DNA of 64,000 nt. Origin: Paraglaciecola mesophila. Lineage in GTDB: Bacteria; Pseudomonadota; Gammaproteobacteria; Enterobacterales; Alteromonadaceae. The stretch covers positions 248,001 to 312,000 of the forward strand of contig NZ_CP047656.1 in NCBI RefSeq assembly GCF_009906955.1, in the 5' to 3' direction. The notes under the pieces are model-generated. The model was not told where the DNA came from and did not search any database. It saw nothing but the letters and a program-made list of their open reading frames with translations. A program made the translations under genes and the position numbers. Shown piece after piece: positions 1 to 9,706 of the stretch. Numbering within the stretch: the first letter of the stretch is position 1; every line of letters begins with the position of its first letter.

Positions 1-193
1 GTTTTTATTGGCCGTTTTAGGGGTTATTGAGAGAGCTTTTGAGTCAAACAGAGTTTCTCCTCTCTAAGGATTTTTCGACCTGACGTTTATGCTATACGCA
101 GAAAGTGAAGCGGGCTTTTCGAAGAGATGACAACATTCCTAACTAGGTTACCAGTTTTAGCAGTAATGAAATTTATGTTATAAATTAATTGAT

Positions 194-207
194 AATTGTT
201 AACAATT
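194..207. promoter_or_regulatory. Perfect 14-bp palindrome, putative GntR operator upstream of the sulfatases
   Basis: AATTGTTAACAATT is a perfect inverted repeat. The same core recurs at 10885-10896 (between the anhydrogalactose operon and its GntR regulator) and at 12095-12108 (before the TonB-dependent receptor). Its repeated position before genes of one pathway suggests an operator for the regulator at 11024. That link is inference. Confidence 0.6.
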
Positions 208-287
208 TGCTGTATTGTGATGGCATTGAATAAATATTGTAGCTCACGCTTTAGCTAGCTTATAAAAGTAGCTGTGTATGTCTGACA

Positions 288-305
288 CCCATTGTAAGCA
301 ATGGG
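288..305. promoter_or_regulatory. Small inverted repeat in the sulfatase leader
   Basis: CCCATTG and CAATGGG flank TAAG, a 7-bp stem with a 4-base loop, followed at 321-327 by the purine-rich GGTGGAG. It lies between the operator at 194-207 and the first sulfatase. It could be a second operator or a 5' leader hairpin; there is no T-tract, so it is not a terminator. The rest of 1-376 shows no convincing gene. Confidence 0.35.
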
Positions 306-376
306 GCGACTAATACATTGGGTGGAGCTATTAGTTGATGTGTTTAAATAATTTAATTTTTAACAGGCCATTTGTA

Positions 377-2326
377 ATGAAGCGTATACGTCTTTCAACT
401 CTATTTTTATTAACACTAGTGTTTGGTTTGATATCTTGTGCTCAGGAGTCTCAGACAGAAGTTTCGCAATTAAAATCAAGCGCGAAAACGGATGATAATC
501 GCAACGCATTACTAAAGGCCGCTACAGACGAAGACCTTCAGCCGAATATTCTGTGGATTATTACGGATGATCACCGCCCCGATTCTATATCAGCTTATAA
601 TCAAGCCGTACACGGGCAGAGTAATAGTCCCCTAGGGTATATTGAATCGCCAAATGCTGATCAGCTAGCGCAAGAAGGCGTGTTGTTTACCCATGCATTT
701 ACCAACTCGCCTGTGTGTGGGCCGTCTCGCGCCGCTTTGCATTCGGGTAGATACCCATTTCGTACTGGGCGATTTGCCTTTGAACTCTCGCATCCAGGCC
801 CGGACTTTTCTAAGCCGCTCCTGTCTGAATACTTAAACCGTGAGGGCTACTACACAGCCATGTTCGGCAAAGAAGATCACTACTTTATGCAGTGGGGCCC
901 AGGACAATCGTTTAACAAGCTACCGCTCTTTGACTTTAGAGTGCACTTCAAACACGACCTTCAAAACCACGGTATCGGTGATATTTATACGCGAGCCTCA
1001 TATGGTGACGAGCCTGGAAACTCTACCCCGATAGGTTACAGCGAACATGTTAACTATCCCGATGGAACGAGCAGAAGCTACTTAATTAAAAGTAAAGACG
1101 ATAAGGTAAGTGAACAAGACCTTGCTCAGCGTAAGAGAACCGATGAAGAGTTTGACATTTTAAGAAGTTATACACGAAGCAACCCCGATTTAATTATTGG
1201 TGGCGTAAACCCCAATAGCGCTACTGAAACCATTGATGCTAAAGTCGTTAGAGAATTGCGCAATCATTTAGCAAACGCTTCAAAACCTTATCGTACGCTG
1301 GCGGGTAAAACGGTAGAAGGCGCAGATTTTAATAAGCCGTTATTTGTTAACTTGGGCTTTCATTTACCGCATACGCCTGTGTTGCCACCAAAATCCATTA
1401 GAGACCGCTTCAAATCTCATCAGTACAAGGTTCCAGACTTTGATTTATCCGAAGTAGATAAATTACCCCCGCAGCTACAAAAAATGTATCACGCCACCAA
1501 GATCGCCGGTATGACTGATGCTGAAGTGCAACAGGCGATTCAAGATTACTATGCATTTACCGCCCACGGTGATGAGCTTATTGGCGAAGCGGTAGAAGCG
1601 TTTAAAACCTACAGTGAGAAACAAAACCGCCCGTGGGTCATTGTTTATACTATTGGCGATCACGGTTGGCATTTAGGAGAGCAGGGGATTGAAGCAAAAT
1701 TTGGTCCTTGGCAACAAAGTGTGGGTAATGCCGCCATTATTACAGCCTCTGATAAATCGTTGGTGCCTCGCGGTTTGGTGAACGATGACTTGGTTGAATT
1801 TGTTGACTTTGCACCGACAATACTGGATTTGGCTGGGGTAGATATTGAGCAAGACGAGTTCAATCATTTAGACGGTTATAGCTTACTAGATGTAGCAGCA
1901 GGAAAAGCGCCCGAGCGCGAATATATTTTGGGCGAAACTACAGTGGTGGTGGGGCACCGTGCTTACCTTCATTCTAAACGATTCCGTATTTCTATGCGCA
2001 CACGTCCTCCCGGTGCTGCTCCCGGCGAGCGCATTCGCTGGGCGTTGGATGCCGACGCAGAAGAGGTTGATATGGCACTTTATGATTTAGCGGCAGACCC
2101 GTTAGAGCGAAACAATGTAGCCAATACAAAAGCCTATAGACCATTGGCGCTTTGGTTTAGAAATAAGCTAGGAAACATCGTATTAGGGGATGGCCGTGTT
2201 GAGGTCGATTGGACAAAAGAAAATAGCTACGTAAAAAGTAACTTTGCTGAAGGGGCTGACGATAAAAAATTAGACATTCCAGAAGCCCTTATCCCTTCTC
2301 TTTCGTCAAACGTGGTATTGAAGTAA
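377..2326 (+). CDS. Lipoprotein sulfatase (S1 family, formylglycine type)
   Basis: This is a type I sulfatase of about 649 residues, expected to remove sulfate esters from algal polysaccharide or its oligosaccharides at the cell envelope. A lipoprotein signal runs from residue 1 to the lipobox LISC (Cys21). The metal-binding DD pair is in WIITDD, the formylglycine motif CGPSR starts at Cys114, and a second metal motif is GDHGWHLGEQG. An in-frame ATG at 338 has a better Shine-Dalgarno (GGTGGAG, 321-327). I chose 377 because it gives a compact lipoprotein signal; 338 remains possible. The stop codon overlaps the next gene by one base, so the two sulfatases are probably translationally coupled. 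The operator-like palindrome at 194-207 links the pair to the anhydrogalactose genes. The exact sulfated sugar cannot be read from sequence. Confidence 0.9.
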   Translation: MKRIRLSTLFLLTLVFGLISCAQESQTEVSQLKSSAKTDDNRNALLKAATDEDLQPNILWIITDDHRPDSISAYNQAVHGQSNSPLGYIESPNADQLAQEGVLFTHAFTNSPVCGPSRAALHSGRYPFRTGRFAFELSHPGPDFSKPLLSEYLNREGYYTAMFGKEDHYFMQWGPGQSFNKLPLFDFRVHFKHDLQNHGIGDIYTRASYGDEPGNSTPIGYSEHVNYPDGTSRSYLIKSKDDKVSEQDLAQRKRTDEEFDILRSYTRSNPDLIIGGVNPNSATETIDAKVVRELRNHLANASKPYRTLAGKTVEGADFNKPLFVNLGFHLPHTPVLPPKSIRDRFKSHQYKVPDFDLSEVDKLPPQLQKMYHATKIAGMTDAEVQQAIQDYYAFTAHGDELIGEAVEAFKTYSEKQNRPWVIVYTIGDHGWHLGEQGIEAKFGPWQQSVGNAAIITASDKSLVPRGLVNDDLVEFVDFAPTILDLAGVDIEQDEFNHLDGYSLLDVAAGKAPEREYILGETTVVVGHRAYLHSKRFRISMRTRPPGAAPGERIRWALDADAEEVDMALYDLAADPLERNNVANTKAYRPLALWFRNKLGNIVLGDGRVEVDWTKENSYVKSNFAEGADDKKLDIPEALIPSLSSNVVLK

Positions 2327-4332
2327 TGAACGTGTTTTATCCTAGTGGGAAGCGAGGCGCGTTATATTTAAGTTTGCTAGCGGCAGTTAACTTGCTTGGC
2401 GGATGTTCTTTTTCCAAGCCTAAAGATAGTGACGGTGAATCATCAGCGTTAGTAACGCCCGTTTCCTTAAACGGACAAGCGCAGCAAGAAAGAAAAGTGC
2501 TTCGCCAAGAAGAGGCACAAGTAAGCCTGCCATTGCGCAGACAGTCTCAGCCTCAACCGGACATACTTTGGATATTAACCGATGATCAGCGTGCAGACTC
2601 TATTGCTGCAGTTAACCGTGTCATTCGAGGAACGAGCGAAAGTGCGTTAGGTTATGTGGAATCACCGAATATCGATGCGTTAGCGAAACAAGGTGTGTTG
2701 TTTACTTATGCGTATAGTCAGTCGCCGGGATGTTCTCCTTCCCGCTACTCTATAGCGACAGGGCAATACCCTCACCGAAGCGGACGTTACGGTTTTGAGT
2801 ATGCCCATCGTGGTAACGAACATGCAAAACCCACCCTTCCTGAACTATTGCGAGAAGCTGGCTATCAAACCATGCTTAGCGGTAAATCCGGTTTGCGGTT
2901 ACGTGAATGGCAGCCTAAGCAAGGTGAACGTAACACCCCGTTAACCTACGATTTTGAGGTGGAACGTTATGCGCTAAGTAAAGCTGGTTTTACTGACTGG
3001 GGTAAAAACACAGACTACGACAAAGAAACTTGGCAGCCGCTTTCCACTACCGAGCACTTTTACTACCCTGATGGCAGCAAAAAGTCGTTTCTCATACGCA
3101 AAGACGGTAAGAATATTACCGCTCAAAACCCTGTTGATAACGAGCTCGACATTGTGCGATCGTACACGCGTAGCCTAAAGTCATTGATTCTAGCCGGCGA
3201 AAGCCCTAAGCCAGCTGGGGAAACATTAGATGGGTTTATATTAAAAGCCTTTACCAAGTATTTACGTCATCCAAATACGTCATACACCTCGGTACTCGGC
3301 GATAAGATTGATGGGCCTAATCCCAGAAAACCTGTGATGCTTAGCTTAAGCTTCAACTTTCCGCATTCTCCCGTGCTTCCGCCCAAATCATTCCGTGATC
3401 GCTTTAAATCAAAGCCGTATCGTATTCCTGACTTTTCCACTTCAGATTTAGACAGTCTTCCGCCCCAATTGGTGAAGTTATACAAGGAGATGACGACAAA
3501 CGATATGACAGAGGAAGAAAAGCTTAAAACCATTCGCGACTATTATGCCTTTACCGCTTATGGGGATGCCTTAATCGGCGAGGCAGTGGAACAATTTAAG
3601 GCGTATAACAAAACCACAGGGCGGCCCTATTTAATTGTTATGACGGTAGGGGATCACGGTTGGCACTTGGGCGAGCAGGGTATTTCTGCAAAGTTCGCTC
3701 CTTGGAATAAATCTAATCATGGCGCCATGATTGTAGTGGACTCATCGGGTCAGTACTTTCCAAAAGGCTCGGTTTATAACGACTTTATAGAATATGTGGA
3801 TATAGCACCCACAATACTAGCGGCCGCAGGTTTAGATGTTGAAGACAATGAAGACCTATCCCACCTAGATGGCTTGGATTTAGCCACAGTCATCCGTCAA
3901 CCTAAGCTAAAGCGAGACTATGTGATAGGAGAGTTAAATCAGATAATAGGCGATCGCGCCTATTTAAGAACCAAGCGATATGGTTTCTCAATGAAAATAA
4001 GACCAAAGCTCGGTAAACCGGGGGAAACCCACGCTCCCGGTGAAAATATAAAATGGGCAATTAATGCGCCTGCTCCAGAGGTTGAAATGGCGCTCTACGA
4101 TTTAGCCTGTGACCCTAATGAGCGACTCAATGTTGCATATGACACACGCTACACCGCCATTGCAGATGCGCTGCGTAAAAAGGCACAAAATATCTTTTTA
4201 GGCGATGGTCGTTTGGAAATAGATTGGAATAAACAAAACGCGTCGTTTGAATCAAATTTTGCACGTGAAGCTCATAACTATCGACTGCCTAAAGCGCTGA
4301 GTGAAGAGGTATCATGCCCGATCACGCTTTGA
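2326..4332 (+). CDS. Lipoprotein sulfatase (S1 family), paralogue of the preceding gene
   Basis: A second type I sulfatase, 668 residues, alignable to its upstream neighbour along the whole length, including the final block with GDGR(V/L)E(V/I)DW. It has a lipoprotein signal with lipobox LGGC (Cys27), the DD pair in WILTDD, the formylglycine motif CSPSR starting at Cys136, and GDHGWHLGEQG. Its ATG shares one base with the upstream TAA, so the start is well supported. The motif differs from the neighbour (CSPSR against CGPSR), and the substrate-contacting regions are only moderately similar. The pair therefore probably acts on different sulfation positions of one galactan. The sulfatase-activating enzyme is not in this window; the FGE-like domain at 46777 belongs to EgtB. 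Confidence 0.9.
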   Translation: MNVFYPSGKRGALYLSLLAAVNLLGGCSFSKPKDSDGESSALVTPVSLNGQAQQERKVLRQEEAQVSLPLRRQSQPQPDILWILTDDQRADSIAAVNRVIRGTSESALGYVESPNIDALAKQGVLFTYAYSQSPGCSPSRYSIATGQYPHRSGRYGFEYAHRGNEHAKPTLPELLREAGYQTMLSGKSGLRLREWQPKQGERNTPLTYDFEVERYALSKAGFTDWGKNTDYDKETWQPLSTTEHFYYPDGSKKSFLIRKDGKNITAQNPVDNELDIVRSYTRSLKSLILAGESPKPAGETLDGFILKAFTKYLRHPNTSYTSVLGDKIDGPNPRKPVMLSLSFNFPHSPVLPPKSFRDRFKSKPYRIPDFSTSDLDSLPPQLVKLYKEMTTNDMTEEEKLKTIRDYYAFTAYGDALIGEAVEQFKAYNKTTGRPYLIVMTVGDHGWHLGEQGISAKFAPWNKSNHGAMIVVDSSGQYFPKGSVYNDFIEYVDIAPTILAAAGLDVEDNEDLSHLDGLDLATVIRQPKLKRDYVIGELNQIIGDRAYLRTKRYGFSMKIRPKLGKPGETHAPGENIKWAINAPAPEVEMALYDLACDPNERLNVAYDTRYTAIADALRKKAQNIFLGDGRLEIDWNKQNASFESNFAREAHNYRLPKALSEEVSCPITL

Positions 4333-4580
4333 GTCTGTACTACCATTCCACGTTAAGATGTTAAAGGGCAATTATTAATGTGGATTAATGGTATAAGACG
4401 GGTGAGTAAAGCGTTGTTTATTCACGCTAGCAGGTATATTGTTGATTTATTGCTCACCTCAATGGTTCGCTTCGAATAGGCAGCCCGTTGCGGATTTTCT
4501 GTTTTCCACATTGTTATGGAGTTTTGCTTGCCTGTTAATTAACCCTGTCATTTTTCTTCACATTTCTAAGAGAGGTCACT

Positions 4581-6116
4581 ATGCCCAGACCTAATCAACA
4601 AGTTAAACAACGTCTAAGAGAGCTCGAATCACACTTAAAGAACGAGAATCAACTGCTAGTCGACGTTGTTAAAAGCTTTCGTAGCCTAGATCGTGTGGCC
4701 TACCGCCTCGGTTTGCTAACAACCGATCAGTCCTTCGCATTTCACGTACCCTGGTGGCCAATGATATCTGTACTTGGCACTTTTTCTGCTGGTAAGTCGA
4801 GTTTCATTAATCGCTACATAGGTGAAAACATACAAGAGAGTGGGACACAGGCGGTAGACGACAAATTTACCGTTATGTGCTATTCAAAAGACAGTGAGCG
4901 GCGCAGTTTACCGGGTATTGCGCTGGACGCAGATCCGCGCTTCCCTTTTTATAAAATGCGCGAAGAGCTAGACAAAGTGTCTCCAAGCGAGGGGGCACGT
5001 ATCGACAGTTACCTGCAGCTAAAAACGTGCCCGAGCGAAAAATTAAAAGGCCAGATACTGATCGATTCACCGGGTTTTGATGCTGATGCTCAGCGTACGG
5101 CAACCTTACGTATTACTGACCATATTATGAACATGTCAGACTTAGTGCTGATACTATTTGACGCGCGCCGCCCAGAGCCGGGCGCCATGCGTGATACCTT
5201 ACAACATTTGGTCGGTGAAACGGTAACGCGCAGTGACGCGAATAAATTTCTGTATATCCTTAATCAAATTGATACCACGGCCAAGGAAGATAATTTAGAA
5301 GAAGTTGTAGGCGCATGGCAACGCGCTATTGCTGAAAAAGGGCTCACTGCCGGTAAATTCTATACAATTTTCAATCCTGAGCAGGCTAGGCCGATTGAGG
5401 ATGATAAAATTCGTCAACGCTTAGAAGCGAAAAGTAATACAGACATGGCTGAGCTTGATGCTCGTGTCGCTCAGGTAAAAGTGGAACGGTTTTATCGCAT
5501 TATCGCGAATTTAGAACGCACGGCTCATGAGATAGAAGACGAGTTAGTGCCGCGTCTTATTGAATTGAAGAAAAAATGGCGGAAAGGCATTGCTTGGCGA
5601 TGCGCTTTATTTTTACTGCCAATGGTGGCCGGATTGGTTGCGGCAAGCGGCTACGGCCATGTGCAACAAGCGCCATGGTGGCGCTGGATCATTAGTTCAT
5701 GGCAGTCCGGCTTATTGGTCGCTGGACCAATATGTGTGATTTTAGTATGGCTTTATGCGCTCATTAAAAAACGCGCAGCCACTAAAATACGTCAATCTAC
5801 TCCCGTCGGTACCAGTGATTTAGGGGCAGAGCGACGAGAAGGTATGCTCAATGCTTTTACGCGCAATAGTGGTTTTTGGAACAGTGTATTTCGAACTAAG
5901 CCTGTAGGGTGGGGATGGCGCTCTAAAAAAGCATTGGAGGCGGTATTGAACAATGCTGATCGCTATGTGCAAGAATTGAACAACACCTATACTGACCCTT
6001 CTGGTAAACACGTTAAGGTGACCGACAGGCAAAAAGAACCTGATAACGCGCAAATGCTTTCTTTAGAAATAGAGCAATCGAGTCTGAGCGAACAAAAAAA
6101 CAATACGGGGCTTTGA
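4581..6116 (+). CDS. Dynamin-like / EHD-type membrane GTPase
   Basis: A 511-residue large GTPase with a coiled N-terminus and a G domain. The P-loop GTFSAGKSS is at residues 66-74, the G3 motif is DSPG and the G4 motif is NQID. After a helical region come two hydrophobic segments, around residues 337-357 and 375-395, and then a polar tail. The order resembles bacterial dynamin-related and EHD-like GTPases, which bind or remodel membranes; the two predicted membrane spans suggest it is anchored in the inner membrane. The gene stands alone, with about 250 bp before it and a bidirectional terminator after it. The start ATG has AAGAGAGG a few bases upstream. Its physiological partner is unknown. 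Confidence 0.75.
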   Translation: MPRPNQQVKQRLRELESHLKNENQLLVDVVKSFRSLDRVAYRLGLLTTDQSFAFHVPWWPMISVLGTFSAGKSSFINRYIGENIQESGTQAVDDKFTVMCYSKDSERRSLPGIALDADPRFPFYKMREELDKVSPSEGARIDSYLQLKTCPSEKLKGQILIDSPGFDADAQRTATLRITDHIMNMSDLVLILFDARRPEPGAMRDTLQHLVGETVTRSDANKFLYILNQIDTTAKEDNLEEVVGAWQRAIAEKGLTAGKFYTIFNPEQARPIEDDKIRQRLEAKSNTDMAELDARVAQVKVERFYRIIANLERTAHEIEDELVPRLIELKKKWRKGIAWRCALFLLPMVAGLVAASGYGHVQQAPWWRWIISSWQSGLLVAGPICVILVWLYALIKKRAATKIRQSTPVGTSDLGAERREGMLNAFTRNSGFWNSVFRTKPVGWGWRSKKALEAVLNNADRYVQELNNTYTDPSGKHVKVTDRQKEPDNAQMLSLEIEQSSLSEQKNNTGL

Positions 6117-6150
6117 CCTTTGGAAGGAGCACTTGGTGTAATCTGCATAT

Positions 6151-6191
6151 TTGCAATCTAAATGCCAGTCTTGCAACCTAGATGCGCAGTC
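6151..6191. repeat. Imperfect tandem repeat of about 20 bp
   Basis: Two adjacent copies begin TTGCAATCTAAATGC and TTGCAACCTAGATGC, each followed by CAGTC or GCAGTC, between the GTPase stop and the terminator. Function unknown; it may be a chance local duplication. Confidence 0.45.
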
Positions 6192-6226
6192 TGCGTTGGC
6201 AAATTAAAAGGCGATGTGTAATCGAA

Positions 6227-6257
6227 AAAAGGTAAACCTAAGATAGGTTTACCTTTT
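6227..6257. terminator. Bidirectional terminator between convergent genes
   Basis: A 14-bp perfect stem, AAAAGGTAAACCTA (6227-6240) with TAGGTTTACCTTTT (6244-6257), closes a 3-base loop. The A-rich and T-rich flanks allow function in both directions, serving the GTPase gene on the plus strand and the dehydrogenase operon on the minus strand. Confidence 0.75.
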
Positions 6258-6411
6258 ACAGGGTAGGGCACATAACTGAACCGAAGTGCTTTTAAGGCTT
6301 TATTGTTCTTTTAGGTGTTTTGTATACACGTTTTATACTTTTCAAAAGTCACCATTTATGTAAATTATCGGTCAGTATTCGGTTTTTAGGGGTAACGTAT
6401 GCCGATAATGA

Positions 6412-7875
6412 TTACCCCTCGTTGATATACACGGTTTTCTTTTCAAGATACTGTTCGAGACCGAATTTGCCGTCTTCACCACCAAAGCCACTTTGCTTCC
6501 AACCGTTATGGAACCCTTGGTGTTGCTCGCCCATACCTCGATTGATGTAGACTTCACCGACTTCTAAATCACTGATCGCTTGATTGATATTGGCGAAGCT
6601 CTGGGTATGAACGTATGCGCTGAGTCCGTAAATACTGTCGTTACAGTACTCAATTGCTTGCTGCATGCTACTGACTTTCACGATAGGTAGAACAGGACCA
6701 AATGTTTCTTCATGCACAACGATGTTGTCTTGCTTTACATCAACCAAAACGGTGGGCTCGTACCAACAGCCGCCCTCAAAACCTTCGACTGTTGCTGCCT
6801 TGCCACCTGTCGCGACAGTCGCACCTTGGTTAATCGCTTCTTGTACTATGTGACTGATATTGTCGATTTCTCGTCGATTGCATTTTGGGCCCATCTGCGT
6901 GTCCGCAGCCATAGGGTCGCCTACTTTCAAACCTTGCACCAAGGGTAAGAACTTAGCCATGAACTGATCATAAATATCTTCATGTAAATAAAGACGCTCT
7001 ACACAAGTACATACTTGACCACAGTTGGCGAAGCGGCCCCAAAGAGCGTCTTCTGCTGCTTTGTCGAGATCTGCATCGTCCATAACAACCATAGGTGCTT
7101 TACCACCTAATTCGAGCATAACCGGAGTCATATACTCGGCACTGGTTTTATAAATCTGTTTACCGGCAACGGTAGAGCCTGTCATGGTAATCATCTTAGT
7201 TATTGGGCTTTCACAGAGTGCTTGGCCAACTTCTGAACCTGTGCCGTTTATCACATTAAACACCCCATCTGGAATGCCAGCCTCTTTGGCTATACGGCCA
7301 AGCTCTGTGGTGGCAAGCGGCGTTTCTTGTGTCGGCTTTAATACCATGGTGTTACCGGTAATAAGGGCAGGTCCAATCTTACGCCCTGCTAGGGCGAGCG
7401 GGAAGTTCCACGCGGTGATCCCCACCACTACACCTCTAGGTACCTTGTGAATGTATATTTTTTCGTCTTGGTTATCAGAAGGGAGTATGTCACCCTCAAT
7501 CGTCAGTGCGTTGTCGCAAGCGTAGTCAATAAAGGTGGCAGTAACATCCACTTCCATTTCGGCGACTGACAACAGTTTACCTTGTTCACAGACGAGCATT
7601 GGGGCGAGGATGTGCTTGTTTTCACGGATCTTATTTGCAAATGCACGCAGAATATTTTGTCGTGTCCGAGCGGTTAACTTAGCCCATGATTTTTGTGCTG
7701 CCTGGGCAACCTCAAGTGCCTGCTGCGCGTCAGCTTTACACCCTTTTGGTATTTCACCAATGACTTTGCCTGTTGCAGGGCTAAGTATTTCTATCTTGCC
7801 ATCAACTTTAGATGAAATATATTCACCGCCAATGAAATTTACGTTGTTTTTAAAAGCTAGTTCTTGAACCGTCAT
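6412..7875 (-). CDS. Aldehyde dehydrogenase, probable 3,6-anhydro-L-galactose dehydrogenase
   Basis: A 487-residue NAD(P)-dependent aldehyde dehydrogenase of the AldA branch. Catalytic Glu255 lies in LELGGK and catalytic Cys289 in GQVC. The C-terminal block [10 protein letters not shown] and QYLEKKT closely matches, from memory, the Vibrio EJY3 3,6-anhydro-L-galactose dehydrogenase. It would oxidise anhydro-L-galactose, the agarase end product, to anhydrogalactonate. It is the last gene of a four-gene minus-strand operon starting with the cycloisomerase and lies 5 bp after the SDR gene. The alternative is a lactaldehyde dehydrogenase, but the operon partners favour the agar-sugar role. The Alteromonadales context supports this; substrate specificity is inference. 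Confidence 0.85.
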   Translation of the reverse strand: MTVQELAFKNNVNFIGGEYISSKVDGKIEILSPATGKVIGEIPKGCKADAQQALEVAQAAQKSWAKLTARTRQNILRAFANKIRENKHILAPMLVCEQGKLLSVAEMEVDVTATFIDYACDNALTIEGDILPSDNQDEKIYIHKVPRGVVVGITAWNFPLALAGRKIGPALITGNTMVLKPTQETPLATTELGRIAKEAGIPDGVFNVINGTGSEVGQALCESPITKMITMTGSTVAGKQIYKTSAEYMTPVMLELGGKAPMVVMDDADLDKAAEDALWGRFANCGQVCTCVERLYLHEDIYDQFMAKFLPLVQGLKVGDPMAADTQMGPKCNRREIDNISHIVQEAINQGATVATGGKAATVEGFEGGCWYEPTVLVDVKQDNIVVHEETFGPVLPIVKVSSMQQAIEYCNDSIYGLSAYVHTQSFANINQAISDLEVGEVYINRGMGEQHQGFHNGWKQSGFGGEDGKFGLEQYLEKKTVYINEG

Positions 7876-7880
7876 TGAGA

Positions 7881-8645
7881 TTATCTCCCCATCCAGCCGC
7901 CGTCGACCAATAAAATAGCGCCATTGACATAACTGGCTGCTTCAGATGCTAAAAATACCGCTGGGCCCTTGAAGTCATCAGGGTTACCCCATCTACCTTG
8001 TGGAATACGGCCTAAAATCGCCGCAGATCGCTCTGCGTCATTGCGCAGGGCTTCTGTGTTGTCTGTGTCTATGTATCCAGGTGCAATCGCGTTGACGTTA
8101 ACCCCTTTACCTGCCCACTCATTGGATAATGCCATGACTAGCTGGCCGATAGCACCTTTGCTGGCTGCGTAGCCTGGTACGGTTATTCCACCTTGGAATG
8201 TCAAAAGAGAGGCGGTAAAAATAATTTTACCCGCGCCGTTGGCGACCATGTCTTTGCCGATTTCGCGGCTAAGAACAAACTGAGAGTTTAAGTTAACATC
8301 TATGACTTTGTCCCATAAATCATCACCGTGTTCAGCGGCAGGGGCACGCAAGATGGTGCCTGCGTTATTGACTAAAATATCGATTTTTGGGAAATCACTT
8401 TTTACTTCTTTGATAAATGCGTAAAGCGCTTCACGGTCAGAGAAGTCACATTGATAGCCCTTGAACTGACGACCTAATGCTGTAACTTCGTTTTCCACCT
8501 CTGAGCCTTGTCGTTCGAGGCTGGCGGATACGCCAATAATGTCAGCACCTGCTTCTGCTAAACCGAGTGCGATGCCTTTGCCTATGCCGCGTTTACAGCC
8601 GGTTACAAGGGCAACTTTGCCTTCTAAACTGAATTTTTCTAACAT
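7881..8645 (-). CDS. SDR oxidoreductase, probable 2,5-diketo-3-deoxygalactonate reductase
   Basis: A classical short-chain dehydrogenase of 254 residues, resembling the KduD/IdnO (gluconate 5-dehydrogenase) group. It has the nucleotide motif TGCKRGIG (15-22), NNAG (93-96) and the catalytic set Ser146, Tyr159, Lys163. In the described anhydro-L-galactose pathway, 2-keto-3-deoxy-L-galactonate is epimerised at C5 by an oxidation and a reduction, giving 2-keto-3-deoxy-D-gluconate. An SDR paired with a zinc alcohol dehydrogenase fits those two steps, as IdnO pairs with IdnD in idonate catabolism. Which enzyme oxidises and which reduces cannot be decided here. It sits 26 bp after the alcohol dehydrogenase gene and 5 bp before the aldehyde dehydrogenase gene. 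Confidence 0.85.
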   Translation of the reverse strand: MLEKFSLEGKVALVTGCKRGIGKGIALGLAEAGADIIGVSASLERQGSEVENEVTALGRQFKGYQCDFSDREALYAFIKEVKSDFPKIDILVNNAGTILRAPAAEHGDDLWDKVIDVNLNSQFVLSREIGKDMVANGAGKIIFTASLLTFQGGITVPGYAASKGAIGQLVMALSNEWAGKGVNVNAIAPGYIDTDNTEALRNDAERSAAILGRIPQGRWGNPDDFKGPAVFLASEAASYVNGAILLVDGGWMGR

Positions 8646-8671
8646 GCTTATGTTCCTATCTAACCCTATTT

Positions 8672-9697
8672 TTACTGTTCGGCGTTACATTCAACAAGGG
8701 CTTTCATGCCTTGCGGGTTCCCGTCCATGTTGGCAAATGCACTGCCAATATCTGATAGCGGGCTGATTGAGCTAATAAAAGGCTTTAAATTGATTTGACC
8801 GCTGGCAATCAACTCAATCGCCCAGTCAAAATCTTTGGCTTCGTAAACTCTGGCGCCTAATAATTCCAGTTCTTTCCAGAAGAACTGAAATAAATCAATT
8901 GGCGGCTGCGTTGAATGAATCGCCACCATGACTATTCGGCCACGACGCCCTGCAATTTGAGTCATCGATTGAATGGCAGGCAAGACGCCGGAGACTTCAA
9001 ATACGACGTCAGCACCTTTAGTACCTGTCCATTCATCTACATACGCAGCCAGATCGGTATCCATTGGGTTAACGGACTTCACTCCAAGCTCGTCAGCAAA
9101 TGCACGACGACTGTCATTTGGCTCTGACACCAGCACCTCTGCACCAACAGATTTTGCCACGGCAGCGACGAGTTGCCCAATTGGGCCACCACCCAAAATA
9201 ACAGCTTTCTCACCTGCTTTTAAGCGAGAACGACTGACATCATGACAAGCTACAGATAAAGGCTCAACTAACGCCCCTTGCTTTAAGTCAACACCGTCGG
9301 GTAGTTTATGTAATGTACGGGCTTTTACCGTCCAGCTGGATTGGAATGCGCCAGGGGTGTCGATGCCCATGAATTTAAGATTTTGACAAATATGGGTTAA
9401 CCCAGCATCACAAGTGGGGCACTCGCCGCACCAATCCAGAGGACGAACAACCACTTTCTCCCCAATGGCAAAGCCTTCTACGCCTTCACCAATTTGCGCG
9501 ACTACACCGGAAATTTCGTGCCCGATAGTTTGCGGAATAGACACGCGCTGGTCCATTACACCATGATAAATGTGCATGTCTGTGCCGCAAATGCCAACGT
9601 AACCTACATCTAGGCGTACTTCACCTGCTTGAGGGGCAATAGCGTGCCCTTCGACCACATTAAATGATTTATTGCCAATATATTGAGCTGCGAACAT
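8672..9697 (-). CDS. Zinc-dependent alcohol dehydrogenase (MDR family), probable 2-keto-3-deoxy-L-galactonate 5-dehydrogenase
   Basis: A 341-residue medium-chain dehydrogenase. Catalytic zinc ligands are Cys37 and the His60-Glu61 pair, and the structural zinc site uses Cys90, Cys93, Cys96 and Cys104. The Rossmann motif is GGGPIGQ, near residue 170. It resembles threonine, galactitol-phosphate and idonate dehydrogenases. In this operon it is the likely C5 oxidase acting on the 2-keto-3-deoxy acid produced by the cycloisomerase, with the following SDR performing the reverse-face reduction. The start lies 9 bp after the cycloisomerase stop and has a GGAGG-type site (AGGAGGCG on the coding strand). 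The specific substrate is inferred from context. Confidence 0.85.
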   Translation of the reverse strand: MFAAQYIGNKSFNVVEGHAIAPQAGEVRLDVGYVGICGTDMHIYHGVMDQRVSIPQTIGHEISGVVAQIGEGVEGFAIGEKVVVRPLDWCGECPTCDAGLTHICQNLKFMGIDTPGAFQSSWTVKARTLHKLPDGVDLKQGALVEPLSVACHDVSRSRLKAGEKAVILGGGPIGQLVAAVAKSVGAEVLVSEPNDSRRAFADELGVKSVNPMDTDLAAYVDEWTGTKGADVVFEVSGVLPAIQSMTQIAGRRGRIVMVAIHSTQPPIDLFQFFWKELELLGARVYEAKDFDWAIELIASGQINLKPFISSISPLSDIGSAFANMDGNPQGMKALVECNAEQ

Positions 9698-9706
9698 ACG
9701 CGCCTC

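Noticed and set aside
335..376. N-terminal extension of the first sulfatase from TTG 335 or ATG 338
   Set aside because: It would place 13 or 14 residues before a standard lipoprotein signal; kept only as an alternative because of the good ribosome site at 321-327.
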